A stretch of DNA of 50,218 bases from Bordetella parapertussis (GTDB lineage Bacteria > Pseudomonadota > Gammaproteobacteria > Burkholderiales > SG8-41), in NCBI GenBank assembly GCA_945906935.1, contig CAMDSO010000015.1:1-50218 (forward strand). The letters run 5' to 3'. The notes under the pieces are model-generated. The model had not been told where the DNA came from. It did no database searches and saw only the letters and a list, made by a program, of their open reading frames with translations. Below are positions 15,980-25,520 of the stretch, in pieces (the stretch's first letter is position 1; each line of letters opens with the position of its first letter). A program made the translations under genes and the position numbers.

Positions 15980-16948
15980 TTACAGCGGCTTGATATCGGC
16001 CTGTTTGACGATCTTCTGATACTTGGCGATTTCGCTGCGCACAAAGCGCCCGAACTCCTCCATGCCCATCGCGCCAGGCGTCATGCCGAGTTTTTCATAT
16101 TGCTCCCTGACGTCGGCCCGTTGCAGCACCCGATTGGTATCGGCGTTGATTTTTTGCAGCACCGCCTGCGGTGTCGCCGCCGGCGCCCATAGACCAAACC
16201 AGAGGTCGATCTCGAAGCCCGCGAGGCCCTGCTCGGCGATCGTCGGCGCATTGGGCAACTGCGGCACCCGTTTGGCCGAGGTGACGCCCAGCACCCGCAC
16301 CCGCCCCTCCTGCGCCATGCCGATGGCGGTGCCGATGGGTGCCATGTAGTAGGCAACGCGACCGGTTGCCGCATCGGTGATCGCCTCCGGCGAACCCTTG
16401 AACGGCACATGAATCATGCGCACACCAGCGACCTGATTGAAATACTCCGCGGTCAGGTGGGTGGAACTGCCGACACCGGCGGAGGCAAACGGAATCTCGC
16501 CAGGCTTGGCGGTAGCGGCGCCAATCAAGGCGCGCAAATCGCGATACGGTCCGGTGGGGGCGGCAACCATGATGTAGGGGCTGGTGCCGAGCAAGGCGAC
16601 ATCCGCAAGATCGCGCAGCGAGTCATACGGCAGCTTTTCATAGATCGCCGGATTGGCGGCATGCGAAGCCGATTGCGCCATCAACGTATAACCGTCGGCG
16701 TTGGCGCGCACCACCATCTGCGTGCCGATCTGACCGCCGGCCCCGGGGCGGTTATCCGCCACCACCGACTGTTTCCACACCTCGGTCAGCGCACGACCGA
16801 CAATACGCGCGGCGATATCGGCGCCCGACCCCGCGGTCAAGGGCACCACCACGCGCACGGGTCGGTCCGGAAACGGCTCTGCCGCCCCCACCGATGTCGA
16901 TGCCAGCACCGCCGTCAGACACGCAATCACCCACAGACGCTCGATCAT
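15980..16948 (-). CDS. Bug/TctC-type periplasmic binding protein
   Basis: 322 residues; signal peptide about 1-23 (ending VGAAE). Family signatures: FPDRPVRVVVPLTAGSGADIAAR at the mature N-terminus, VVADNRPGAGGQIG, MIHVPFKGSPEAITDAATG, and the closing EFGRFVRSEIAKYQKIV. Bug proteins bind small carboxylates or similar ligands and may feed TctAB permeases or serve as sensors; none is adjacent. Shine-Dalgarno AAAGGAG lies 7 nt before the ATG. It is the first gene of a pair with the TAT amidohydrolase, so the ligand may be that enzyme's substrate or product (inference). Confidence 0.93.
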   Translation of the reverse strand: MIERLWVIACLTAVLASTSVGAAEPFPDRPVRVVVPLTAGSGADIAARIVGRALTEVWKQSVVADNRPGAGGQIGTQMVVRANADGYTLMAQSASHAANPAIYEKLPYDSLRDLADVALLGTSPYIMVAAPTGPYRDLRALIGAATAKPGEIPFASAGVGSSTHLTAEYFNQVAGVRMIHVPFKGSPEAITDAATGRVAYYMAPIGTAIGMAQEGRVRVLGVTSAKRVPQLPNAPTIAEQGLAGFEIDLWFGLWAPAATPQAVLQKINADTNRVLQRADVREQYEKLGMTPGAMGMEEFGRFVRSEIAKYQKIVKQADIKPL

Positions 16949-17492
16949 TTTTTGTCTCCTTTTTTAAGCGCGGCATCAGGCGGCACAACGTATAACCGCG
17001 CCGACGATGTCGCATCTTTTTGAACCTGCGTTGCTGTAACCATCCGGCATCCTCACGCCAAGACACGGGCCTCAGCAACACGCCGCATGATGATCAGGGG
17101 CGGCGAGGCCGGTATGCCCGGTTCATTTTAGGTGAGTTTTACGGTTGGCCGCAGCAATCCTGGCGCCGCCCGCCACCAAGCCGCCGCACCTGCTCCAACC
17201 CGCCACCGAAAACCCGCTATTGCTCCCCGCCAAACCGCTCTTATGCACGCCCGCGGAAGCCCACCACAAAAGCGGGAAATCGAATGCCGCGTGGTTTGAC
17301 CGCCATGGAGCACGGTGCTATGGTGCGGGTGGGCAAAACAAGTTTCTAATATTCCAACCCACTGCAACAGCGATTCCTGAACCGACCAGCGCGGCATCGG
17401 CATAATTTAGTCGGCGCACGCCTTCAGGTGCACGCGGTTTGCGGCAGCATGGTGGGGAAAGAGGCCTGATCGTTGGACCTGCGAGGTGCGCA
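16949..17492. other. Gene-free gap before the heme/propeller operon
   Basis: About 540 bp between the Bug gene (minus) and the 11-bp array at 17493. It holds divergent promoters by position, but I can assign no box with confidence and see no coding pattern. Confidence 0.5.
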
Positions 17493-17525
17493 GCTTCGGC
17501 GTTGCTTCGGCGTCGCTTCGGCGTT
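17493..17525 (-). repeat. 11-bp tandem repeat array B
   Basis: Three contiguous 11-bp units, plus strand GCTTCGGCGTT, GCTTCGGCGTC, GCTTCGGCGTT. Read on the minus strand they become AACGCCGAAGC, GACGCCGAAGC, AACGCCGAAGC, which match array A (13331) except at two central bases, with the same G/A alternation. It ends 42 bp before the start of the c-heme/propeller gene, in its promoter region. Confidence 0.85.
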
Positions 17526-17566
17526 ATTTCCGACCTAAATCGTCTACTGCAATAGGGGGAAAGACC

Positions 17567-19714
17567 ATGAAAAAATTTATTTTGACCAGCGTCACTGCAA
17601 TCGGTATTGCAGCGCTCGGGCTGATCGCGCCAGCCACACTGCAGGCGCAACAACCGGCCGCGGTGGCCATCGACAGCGACGACATCGGTGGCGTCGTCAC
17701 CGGCGCCAAAGGCCCGGAGGCCGGCGTCTGGGTGATCGCCGAAACGCACGATCTGCCGGTGCGCTTCATCCGCATTGTCGTCACCGATGATCAAGGTCGT
17801 TACGTCATCCCCGACCTGCCTAAAGCCAAGTACGACATCTGGGTGCGCGGCTACGGTCTGGTCGACTCCCCCAAAACCAAAAGCGAACCGGGCAAGCAGC
17901 TCAACCTGAAAGCCGTTACCGCACCAAACGAAACCGCGGCGGCACAGTATTACCCGGCGATCTACTGGTACTCGATGATGAACCTTCCCGACGCCAAGGT
18001 CTTCGGCAGCAAAGACGCGCCGGCGAACGTCAAGCTAACCGATTATCTCAACGGCATGAAAAACAACGGCTGCGTCGGTTGTCATCAGCTGGGGCAGTTG
18101 TCAACCCGCACCATCCCTGACTACCACCTTAAGGGCCGCACCCATCAGGACGCCTGGATCCGCCGCATCCAAGCAGGACAGGCGGGAGAGAACATGGTTC
18201 TCCAGGCTGCAGGGCAGTTGGGCGGTATGCCGTTTAAATACCTCGCCGACTGGACCGAGCGCGTCGCCAAAGGCGAACTGCCTTCCAACAAGCCGACACG
18301 TCCGCAAGGGGTCGAACGCAACATCGTCGTCACGCTGCGCGACTGGCACAACCCCAAACAATATCTGCATGACCTGGTCGCCAGCGACCGGCGTTATCCG
18401 ACCGTCAACGCTTATGGCCCGCTCTATGGTCAATGTGAGCATGCCTGTGATGACATGCCGATCCTTGATCCGGTCAAAAACGTGGCAAGTAATTTCGTGC
18501 TGCCCACCACCCCGGACATGCCACTGGCACTCGGCCCTGGCAACGCGGGATCAATCAATATCCTGCAACCCTCGGCCTATTGGGGGGACGAGAACATCTG
18601 GAACAGCAGGGCCAACAACCATAATTCCATGTTCGACCGCCACGGCCGCCTCTGGCTCGCCGCCACCGGTCACAAGCCGGATAACCCCGACTTCTGCAAA
18701 AAAGGCTCAACGCATCCGTCCGCAGTCGAGTTTCCGCTCAACAGCACCAACCGTCGTGTCACGATGTACGATCCGAAGACCAAGAAGTACACCGCGTATC
18801 AGACCTGCTTCGGCTCGCATCACCTGCAGTTCGGTTACGACGCCAACGACACGCTGTGGATGAGCACCGGTGGTGGTGGCGGCAACGTTGGCTGGATCAA
18901 CACCAAGATGCTCGACGAAACCGGGGATATTCAAAAATCGCAAGGCTGGACGGCGCTGGTGCTGGATACCAACGGCAACGGCCAACGCGATGAATACACC
19001 GAACCAGGCAAGCCGCAGGAAGCCGGCAAGGACATGCGTATTGGCGCCACCTTCTACGCAGTGATGCCAAGCCCGACCGACGGTTCGGTGTGGGGCACGC
19101 TGCGCGGCAACCCGGGTACGATCGTGCGCATTGATCCGACCAAAAACCCGCACAAGGCACTGGCCGAGCAGTACACCGTGCCGCTGCCCGGCTTCGGTCC
19201 ACGCGGTGGCGACATCGACAAGCAAGGCCGTGTCTGGGTCTCGCTGGCCAGCGGCCACATGGGCGTATTTGATCGTCGGCTATGCAAGGGCCCGCTGAAC
19301 GGTCCAAAAGCCACTGGCGACCACTGCCCTGAAGGCTGGGCCTTTCATCAGTATCCCGGCCCCGGCTTCAAGGGTATCGGCGATAACAGCGCCGAGTCGA
19401 GTTACTACTCGTGGGTCGACCAGCACAACACCTTCGGTCTTGGCGACGACATTCCGATGTCCACCGCCAACCTGATGGACGGCCTGGTCGCGCTGAACAA
19501 GGACGGCAAGATGGTCTCGATCCGCGTGCCCTACCCGCTGGGCTTTTACGCCAAAGGCTTTGACGGCCGGATCGACGATCCGAACGCCGGTTGGAAAGGC
19601 CGCGGCTTGTGGGCGGCCAACGGGGATCGCACACCGTGGCTGATTGAAGGCGGCAAAGGTAGCAAGCCGCTGGCCGCGCACTTCCAAATCCGGCCGAACC
19701 CACTGGCGCACTAG
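17567..19714 (+). CDS. Periplasmic c-type heme protein with beta-propeller
   Basis: 715 residues from the ATG at 17567 (GGGGGAAAG 3 nt upstream). Signal peptide about 1-28 (ending LQAQ). Domains: carboxypeptidase-regulatory-like beta sandwich (about 35-115, GGVVTGAKGPEAGVWVIAET, DDQGRYVIPDLP), a single c-type heme site CVGCH (169-173) in a helical domain, and a long propeller-like part (about 290-690) with repeated WxxxxxD and NGNGQRDEY segments, resembling virginiamycin B lyase-type propellers. The heme implies electron transfer; the propeller probably carries an unknown ligand or catalytic site. It heads an operon with two small membrane proteins and a secreted partner. I know similar domain strings from soil proteobacteria but no assigned function. 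Confidence 0.8.
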   Translation: MKKFILTSVTAIGIAALGLIAPATLQAQQPAAVAIDSDDIGGVVTGAKGPEAGVWVIAETHDLPVRFIRIVVTDDQGRYVIPDLPKAKYDIWVRGYGLVDSPKTKSEPGKQLNLKAVTAPNETAAAQYYPAIYWYSMMNLPDAKVFGSKDAPANVKLTDYLNGMKNNGCVGCHQLGQLSTRTIPDYHLKGRTHQDAWIRRIQAGQAGENMVLQAAGQLGGMPFKYLADWTERVAKGELPSNKPTRPQGVERNIVVTLRDWHNPKQYLHDLVASDRRYPTVNAYGPLYGQCEHACDDMPILDPVKNVASNFVLPTTPDMPLALGPGNAGSINILQPSAYWGDENIWNSRANNHNSMFDRHGRLWLAATGHKPDNPDFCKKGSTHPSAVEFPLNSTNRRVTMYDPKTKKYTAYQTCFGSHHLQFGYDANDTLWMSTGGGGGNVGWINTKMLDETGDIQKSQGWTALVLDTNGNGQRDEYTEPGKPQEAGKDMRIGATFYAVMPSPTDGSVWGTLRGNPGTIVRIDPTKNPHKALAEQYTVPLPGFGPRGGDIDKQGRVWVSLASGHMGVFDRRLCKGPLNGPKATGDHCPEGWAFHQYPGPGFKGIGDNSAESSYYSWVDQHNTFGLGDDIPMSTANLMDGLVALNKDGKMVSIRVPYPLGFYAKGFDGRIDDPNAGWKGRGLWAANGDRTPWLIEGGKGSKPLAAHFQIRPNPLAH

Positions 19715-19768
19715 AAACCCGGCGGCGCGGGTTGCAATCTCGCGCTGCCGCTGTTTGATAGAGGTATG

Positions 19769-20272
19769 ATGGATTTCCTTCTCGACTATATTTCTGTCAA
19801 CACGTTCTGGACCATCCTCTTGATGGGCCACGCCTTGTTGTCGGTTGCACTCCTCGGTGCAATCACGCATCAGGCGGCTGCCGTGTTCGCACCGCCGCGC
19901 AGCGGGGGTAACCCTGGCTTCGTCACCCACTTTCGTTCGGTATCGGGGCCGCGCTACGCCACCGCTGTATGCGTTTTGTGGATAATCGCCTTCATCCTCG
20001 GCGGCTGGATCTACGCCAAGTACCGCATCTATGTGCGCATCCCGATGGAACAGGAGGGCTTCTGGAAAACCCAGGGGGCCTTCGAATTAAAAGAACACCT
20101 GACGACGATCGGCCTCGGCTTGCTGCCGTTTTATTGGCATCTCTGGAAAAACACGCGTAACGCCGCCTTTGAACAGGCGCGCAAATGGCTGACCGTAGTG
20201 CTCGCCGTGATCTGCTGGTACGCGTTTCTGGCCGGCCACGTCGTCAACAATGTGCGCGGGTTCGGCCTGTGA
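19769..20272 (+). CDS. Four-helix membrane protein, candidate b-type cytochrome
   Basis: 167 residues. ATG 19769 is preferred over 19766 because AGAGG (19760-19764) then has a usable spacing. Four membrane segments (about 11-36, 64-84, 110-127, 140-158). Histidines are paired across helices: His21 and His34 (13 apart) in segment 1, His110 and His124 (14 apart) in segment 3, and His157 near the end of segment 4. Such spacing is typical of bis-His heme b in four-helix membrane cytochromes. Together with the upstream c-heme protein this suggests a quinone-linked electron-transfer subunit (inference). The stop overlaps the start of the next gene. Confidence 0.7.
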   Translation: MDFLLDYISVNTFWTILLMGHALLSVALLGAITHQAAAVFAPPRSGGNPGFVTHFRSVSGPRYATAVCVLWIIAFILGGWIYAKYRIYVRIPMEQEGFWKTQGAFELKEHLTTIGLGLLPFYWHLWKNTRNAAFEQARKWLTVVLAVICWYAFLAGHVVNNVRGFGL

Positions 20273-20640
20273 ATCAGCAGATATCAAACACCGCACCGGC
20301 CCTCTCACCTGCCGGCACCTTCGCCCTCGTCTTCGGTATCGCGTTTGCCATTCTCTACGTAATCTGCGACATGGCGGCGTTACCGCTGTTCACCTACCAC
20401 CCCGGCACCGGCCGCATTGATCCGGGCTTTGCGCGGGCACGCATGGACGAAGGCCCGGCGATGTATTGGTATGGCTGGATCGCCAGCTCGGCGCTCGGCG
20501 CACTGTTCGCCGGCGGTCTCGCCACCCTGCTGCCGGAAAAAGTCCGCGCGCGGATTCCGTCGGCATTGGCGTGGCTGCTACCGATCGTGTTGCTGCCGGT
20601 GCTGGTTTATTCGTTAAAATTTTACTGGCGTTGGGAATAA
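20269..20640 (+). CDS. Small three-helix membrane protein of the heme operon
   Basis: 123 residues starting at GTG 20269, which overlaps the preceding stop (GTGA), so translation is coupled. Three membrane segments (about 15-34, 66-88, 98-117), with a loop FTYHPGTGRIDPGFARARMDEGPAMYW between the first two that should face the periplasm. There is one His. Not recognised as a known family; coupling to the putative cytochrome b subunit suggests that the two form one membrane complex. Confidence 0.7.
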   Translation: MNQQISNTAPALSPAGTFALVFGIAFAILYVICDMAALPLFTYHPGTGRIDPGFARARMDEGPAMYWYGWIASSALGALFAGGLATLLPEKVRARIPSALAWLLPIVLLPVLVYSLKFYWRWE

Positions 20641-20706
20641 TTGTTCGTCTGCGCAGCAGCGAGCGATTTCCAGCACCATCAATCTGCTGATTTCTGGAAT
20701 GCCCCT

Positions 20707-21087
20707 ATGAAGATGCTGATCCGTTTATTGGCGTTGGCGCTGAGCATGACTGCAGCAACACTAGCCTTTGCGGGCGGCGACGACTACGACGCCGCCAACG
20801 ATGTCAAAGGCCAGGGTCCCGCCTATTTCGGCTTTGTACGTGACACGCGCGGCTCGGCGGTGGCCGATGCGCAGGTCGTCCTGCAGCCGAAAAAAGGCAA
20901 GGCGCTCACCTTAAAGACCAATGTATTGGGCCTCTACCGCGGGCACATCAGCAAAGCCGTTCTGGCGGATGAGGTGCAGGTCTCCTGCCTCAAGACCGGT
21001 TACAAGCAGACTAAAATCAACCGCCGCACGCCACCAGGCAACACTGCAATGTTTATCGAGACCGAATGCACCATGCAGCGCCAGTAA
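20707..21087 (+). CDS. Secreted carboxypeptidase-regulatory-like protein
   Basis: 126 residues from ATG 20707 (MKMLIRLLALALSMTAATLAFAGG, a signal peptide cleaved near residue 22). The mature protein is one beta-sandwich of the carboxypeptidase regulatory-like/transthyretin type: YFGFVRDTRGSAVADAQVVLQPKKGKALTLKTNVLGLYRGHI. Two Cys (SCLKTG and ETECTM) could form a disulfide. This fold repeats the N-terminal domain of the 715-residue heme protein in the same operon, so it may be a binding subunit of the complex. Its 3' end overlaps the start of the amidohydrolase gene by 22 bp. Confidence 0.7.
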   Translation: MKMLIRLLALALSMTAATLAFAGGDDYDAANDVKGQGPAYFGFVRDTRGSAVADAQVVLQPKKGKALTLKTNVLGLYRGHISKAVLADEVQVSCLKTGYKQTKINRRTPPGNTAMFIETECTMQRQ

Positions 21088-22784
21088 GGTCCGCCGCTCG
21101 CTACCGCTTTGCCCGCATCGTTGCGCATTTCCTCCTTGCACTGACCGGCATCACAAGCGCACAGGCGCAATCCGCCTCACCGCCAGACGCCATACTCATC
21201 AATGGCAAAGTCGTCGTCTACGGCGCACCGCATGCACAGGCGTTGGCGTTACGCGACGGCAAAATCAGCGCCATCGGCAACACCCCCACCATACGCGCGC
21301 TGGCTAGCGCCTCAACACGCATCATTGAGCTCGGCGGCCGCACCGTCATCCCCGGCCTGATTGATTCGCACATCCACGCCATCCGTGCCGGCATCAGCTA
21401 TACCAGCGAGGTCCACTGGTCGGACGTCAGAACCTTAAAGCAGGCGCTCGAGCGTTTGCAAGCCGCCGCGAAAACCACGCCCAAGGGCGCATGGCTGGTG
21501 GTGGCGGGCGGTTGGAGCGAACGGCAATTCCGCGAAGACCGCCGCCCGACGCAGGCCGAGATCAGCGCCGCCGCACCGGATCATCACGTCTACATTCAGA
21601 AGTTCTACAGCAGCGTGTTACTCGACCCGGCAGGCGCGGCCGCGCTTGGCATTGCGGATAACCCCGCATGGTCAAAACGCCTGACGATGGAACGCGATGC
21701 CAACAGCCGGCCGAGCGGATGGCTGGCCGGTGACAACCGTGCCATCAGCGATCTCTTCAACCTGCTGCCAAGACCGACCTACGCGCAGAAGCTCGCCGGC
21801 ACGCGCGCATTTTTTCGCACACTCAATAGCATGGGCGTGACCGGCGTCCTTGACCCTGGCGGCTACAACATCGAAGAGGACGATTACCAACCGCTGTTCC
21901 AGCTCTGGCGCGAAAACGCACTCACACTACGCTTGCGCTACAGCCTCAGCGCACCGCGTGACGACCATGAACTCGAAGACTTCAAACGCCTGACACAACA
22001 ACGGCCGATGGGCGGCGGCGATGCCTGGCTGCGCTTCAACGGTATCGGTGAGAACGTGACCTGGGGCCATTACAACAACGATCAACCGGACGCTGCGCAA
22101 AAAGCGCGGCTCGAAACCGTGCTGCGCTGGGCGGCCGGCCAAAACATGACAGCGACCTTTCATTGGCACAACGACCGCCACGTGCACCACCTGCTCGATG
22201 TGGTGGCGCGGGTGAATGCCGATACGCCGGTTGCACCATTACGCTGGTCGGTCGCGCATCTCAACGATGCCTCGCCCGAGACCTTGCAACGCCTGCGTAT
22301 CCTGGGCATGGGCTGGCTGGTGCAGAACGCGTTTTATTTTCGTGGCGAGGCCTTCCTCGGCCAGCGCGGCGCTGAAGCCGCGCGCAGCGTGCCACCGCTC
22401 GCCAGCGCGCTGCGCCTGCAACTGCCGGTCGGTGGCGGCACCGATGCACATCGCGTGATGACGCCCAACCCCTTTGTCGCGCTGCAATGGATGCTCGATG
22501 GCAAAACCGTCTCCGGCATCGCCATGCGCAGCGCGGCGGAAACACCAACACGCCTTGAAGCCCTGCGCCTCTACACACAGGGCAGCGCCTGGTTCAGCTT
22601 CGAAGAAACCAGCCGCGGCGCCCTCGCCGTCGGACAACTCGCCGATCTGGCCGTATTGAACCGCGATTACCTCGGCGCGCCGCTTAACCAGATCGGTGGC
22701 ATCACCTCCGTGCTTACCATGGTGGGCGGACGCATCGTCTATGCCGTCGGCCCTTACGCCGCGCTTGAAGAAAAGCCGCGCTGA
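21066..22784 (+). CDS. Exported amidohydrolase of the YtcJ (Amidohydro_3) type
   Basis: 572 residues. The start at ATG 21066 overlaps the preceding gene by 22 bp. A signal-peptide-like N-terminus (about 10-36, LLALTGITSAQAQS) precedes the composite barrel. Family marks: DAILINGKVVVYG, VIPGLIDSHIHA (metal His-x-His), FHWHNDRHVH, VAHLNDAS, VGGGTDAHRV (metal Asp) and GALAVGQLADLAVLNRDYL at the C-terminal beta sandwich. Zinc-dependent hydrolase of unknown amide or ester. It ends the heme/propeller operon, which suggests that the operon handles one exogenous compound: hydrolysed here and oxidised by the heme protein (inference). Confidence 0.88.
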   Translation: MHHAAPVRSAARYRFARIVAHFLLALTGITSAQAQSASPPDAILINGKVVVYGAPHAQALALRDGKISAIGNTPTIRALASASTRIIELGGRTVIPGLIDSHIHAIRAGISYTSEVHWSDVRTLKQALERLQAAAKTTPKGAWLVVAGGWSERQFREDRRPTQAEISAAAPDHHVYIQKFYSSVLLDPAGAAALGIADNPAWSKRLTMERDANSRPSGWLAGDNRAISDLFNLLPRPTYAQKLAGTRAFFRTLNSMGVTGVLDPGGYNIEEDDYQPLFQLWRENALTLRLRYSLSAPRDDHELEDFKRLTQQRPMGGGDAWLRFNGIGENVTWGHYNNDQPDAAQKARLETVLRWAAGQNMTATFHWHNDRHVHHLLDVVARVNADTPVAPLRWSVAHLNDASPETLQRLRILGMGWLVQNAFYFRGEAFLGQRGAEAARSVPPLASALRLQLPVGGGTDAHRVMTPNPFVALQWMLDGKTVSGIAMRSAAETPTRLEALRLYTQGSAWFSFEETSRGALAVGQLADLAVLNRDYLGAPLNQIGGITSVLTMVGGRIVYAVGPYAALEEKPR

Positions 22785-22814
22785 CGTCCGCGACGACGAC
22801 GATGACCGTCAGCC

Positions 22815-24212
22815 TTACGCCGGCATCGTCAAGCCGATCAAAGCATCGGCCCGCGCTTGCCCATCCAGCGCGCGACAGGTTTGTATGATCGTCTCAAAGC
22901 GCTCCGCGCTCAGCGGCAGCCCCGGCACCAGGTCACGCACCCGCCGCGCCTGCTCCTCGTAGTTCCAAATGAATTCCTGCCCAGTGCCTTGCCGCGTATA
23001 AGACTTTCCGTCAAGGGTAAAAATGCTGATACGCGGCGCGAAGAGCCCGGTGGTGTGGGACGGAATGATCGTCACCCGTTTCATCAACTCCAACACCTCG
23101 GGAGGATCGTCGGCACTGACGCTTTGCGGCACCCAGTCCCTCAACATCGGAAAGCCGCGCTGGATCGCCGCGAAGGCGAGGTGATACGCCGTGCTGCCGG
23201 GCTTATGGATTTTGTCTTCACGCCGATTGGGAAACGCCGGGCTTGGATACTGCGTCTCCAGCCAGTTCACCACCGCCTCGATGCGTTCGATCTGATCAGG
23301 TTTTATCGAATGCTCGGTGCACAGCTGCGCGGTAACCGCGATGTGCCCGATGTTGTAACCCGAGGTGGAATAAATACGGTAGAGCGTTTCGAGAAATATC
23401 CACGACGCGCCGAGACCCGCAGTGATGTTGTCCAGATTGGCGCGCGTGTCACCGGTGAAACTATAGGTCAACCGCCCCTGATTGTTGCCAATATAGGCGT
23501 GATAGAAACCGGCTTCGCCTTCGAGCACCGTTTCACCACCGACATGCCCCTGCCGCGCCAGCGCCACGGCGAACAAGGCATTGCGCGTGGCGACACCTTC
23601 ACGCAGCGCGCGGCCGCCGCTGCGCGGGCCTTCCAGATTGCCACCGGCCATGCTCGCGCAGAGCGCAATCGCGCTGTTCATCTGATCTTCATTCAGACCG
23701 AACATTTTCCCCGCCGCCACTGCCGCGCCAAAAATCCCGAACACCGGGCTGGCGTGAAAGCCGCGCGACATCAGCGTCGGGATGAAATCGGCGGCCAGTC
23801 GTTCCATCACCTCGTAGCCTGCGGCCAGCGCCGTGATGTAATCCTTGCCAGACGCACCACACTCCTCGGCTGCTGCAAACGCCGCCGGAATCACACTGGT
23901 GCCCGGATGCATCAGCATGCGGAAGGTATCCCACTTGCCGCCGGCAAAAGCCATTTCAGAATTAGCAAAGGCTGCACCACCTTTCGTCACCGTGCCGCCC
24001 AAGACCATGATGGTCGCACCGCGACTCACACCAGCCTCCTCCTGCCGGATCAACTCCACCGCCTCACGCCCGGGTGATGTCTGCGAACCGATCAAGATCG
24101 ACGCCAGACATTGCAGCGTGACGCCTTTGGCACGGTCCACCACCGCGGGCGGCAGGTCTTCATACTGCAGCCCCACCACCCAGCGTGCCAACTGCCGACT
24201 CAGAGATGCCAT
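22815..24212 (-). CDS. MmgE/PrpD family protein
   Basis: 465 residues, the usual length. Members include 2-methylcitrate dehydratase (PrpD), itaconate-related and other dehydratase/decarboxylase-like enzymes. Signatures: LARWVVGLQYEDLPPAVVDRAK, a mostly alpha first domain, VLGGTVTKGGAAFANSEMAFA (about 70-90), HPGTSVIPAAFAAAE, HASPVFGIFGAAVAAGKM, and the C-terminal lid with PSPAFPNRREDKIHKPGSTAYHLAF. Shine-Dalgarno AAGGAG lies 9 nt before the ATG. No prpB or prpC neighbours, so 2-methylcitrate is not implied; a Bug gene starts divergently 195 bp away, as is common for betaproteobacterial MmgE/PrpD genes. Confidence 0.88.
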   Translation of the reverse strand: MASLSRQLARWVVGLQYEDLPPAVVDRAKGVTLQCLASILIGSQTSPGREAVELIRQEEAGVSRGATIMVLGGTVTKGGAAFANSEMAFAGGKWDTFRMLMHPGTSVIPAAFAAAEECGASGKDYITALAAGYEVMERLAADFIPTLMSRGFHASPVFGIFGAAVAAGKMFGLNEDQMNSAIALCASMAGGNLEGPRSGGRALREGVATRNALFAVALARQGHVGGETVLEGEAGFYHAYIGNNQGRLTYSFTGDTRANLDNITAGLGASWIFLETLYRIYSTSGYNIGHIAVTAQLCTEHSIKPDQIERIEAVVNWLETQYPSPAFPNRREDKIHKPGSTAYHLAFAAIQRGFPMLRDWVPQSVSADDPPEVLELMKRVTIIPSHTTGLFAPRISIFTLDGKSYTRQGTGQEFIWNYEEQARRVRDLVPGLPLSAERFETIIQTCRALDGQARADALIGLTMPA

Positions 24213-24407
24213 GACTCAAACTCCTTGTATATTGAAGCGGTGATTTTGCCTGAATCGAGGACGGGCAAGACAACACACATCCGTCCGGCGAATAGTCAAA
24301 TTGCGCGGCACGAGCATGCCCCCAAAGAAGCCAGCACCCTGCCCGCTCGATTGACAACACGCCGCAACCAGACAACACTCAGTGCACTTTTTAATCGGGA
24401 CCCCACC

Positions 24408-25382
24408 ATGCAACTCAAAACGCTGCTCACCGCCACAACCTGCGCCATCGCCGCACTGACCGCCACCATCACCTGCGCACAAACCTACCCCAACAAACCG
24501 CTCCGCATGATCGTGCCATTCCCGCCGGGTGGTGGTGTTGATTTCATGGCGCGCATCATCGCGCAAAAACTCAGCGAGCGCGTCGGCCAGCAAGTTATCG
24601 TCGACAACCGCGCCGGTGCCAACGGTATCACCGGGCTGCAGGCCATGATGGCCGCACCCAACGATGGCTACACCATCGCCAGCGCCTCGGCCGGTCCGCT
24701 CGCGGTCAATCCGTCGGTCTACAAAAATCTGCCCTATGATCCGCTGCGCGACTTCAGCATCATCGCGCGCGTCTGCGACTTTCCGCTGTTGCTGCTGGTG
24801 CATCCAGCGCTGCCGGTCAAGAATGTGCACGATCTGATCGCCTTGGCGAAAGCCAGACCCGCGCAATTGTCGTACGGCTCGTCGGGCGCCGGTAATTCAG
24901 ACCACCTCGCGGCAGAACTTCTTAAATCACTGGCCAAGGTCGATATCGTGCACATCCCGTACAAGGGAACCGGGCCGATGTCGCTGGCACTGCTCTCTGG
25001 CGAAATACCGGTGGCCTTCAGCAGCATTCCGCCCACGCTCTCGCAAGTGCGCGCCGGCAAACTACGCGCACTCGCCGTCGGCAGCGGCATGCGTATTCCG
25101 ATGCTGCCTGAAGTACCGACAGTAGCCGAAGCGGGCGTGCCCGGTTATGAAGCCTATTCATGGGGCGGTGTCGTTGGCCCGGCCAACATGCCACGCGAAA
25201 TCATTCAGCGCCTGAACCGCGAGATCGTCGATATTCTCAAGCAAAAGGATGTCATGGATCGCTACCTCGGTGGCGGCACCGTGGCCACGCCTTCGACGCC
25301 GGAGGAATTCACCACCCTCATCCGCGACGAAATCAAGAAGTGGGGCGATGTCGTGAGGGCGGCGAAGATTACGGCGGATTAA
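24408..25382 (+). CDS. Bug/TctC-type periplasmic binding protein
   Basis: 324 residues from ATG 24408. Signal peptide about 1-25 (ending ITCAQ). Family marks: YPNKPLRMIVPFPPGGGVDFMAR, VIVDNRAGANGITG, LPYDPLRDFSII, IVHIPYKGTGPMSLALLSGEIP, LPEVPTVAEAGVPGYEAYSW, and an EFTTLIRDEIKKWGDVVRAAKI C-terminus. It is transcribed divergently from the MmgE/PrpD gene, so the bound ligand may be a hydroxy- or dicarboxylate processed by that enzyme (inference). No TctA or TctB is near. Confidence 0.93.
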   Translation: MQLKTLLTATTCAIAALTATITCAQTYPNKPLRMIVPFPPGGGVDFMARIIAQKLSERVGQQVIVDNRAGANGITGLQAMMAAPNDGYTIASASAGPLAVNPSVYKNLPYDPLRDFSIIARVCDFPLLLLVHPALPVKNVHDLIALAKARPAQLSYGSSGAGNSDHLAAELLKSLAKVDIVHIPYKGTGPMSLALLSGEIPVAFSSIPPTLSQVRAGKLRALAVGSGMRIPMLPEVPTVAEAGVPGYEAYSWGGVVGPANMPREIIQRLNREIVDILKQKDVMDRYLGGGTVATPSTPEEFTTLIRDEIKKWGDVVRAAKITAD

Positions 25383-25520
25383 TGGGCGCCTGTTACCCCT
25401 CCTTATCAATCCTATCGATCTGCCAGTAGCGGTCATGCACACCCGTCTCTTACGTTTGCACAATACGCAACGAACCACAGCGGTTGTCGGCGCTGATTAC
25501 GTGTCTGACCGGACCCGGGA

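Noticed and set aside
22857-24077. 406-codon plus-strand frame
   Set aside because: Antisense shadow of the MmgE/PrpD gene, Arg/His-rich and without a ribosome site.
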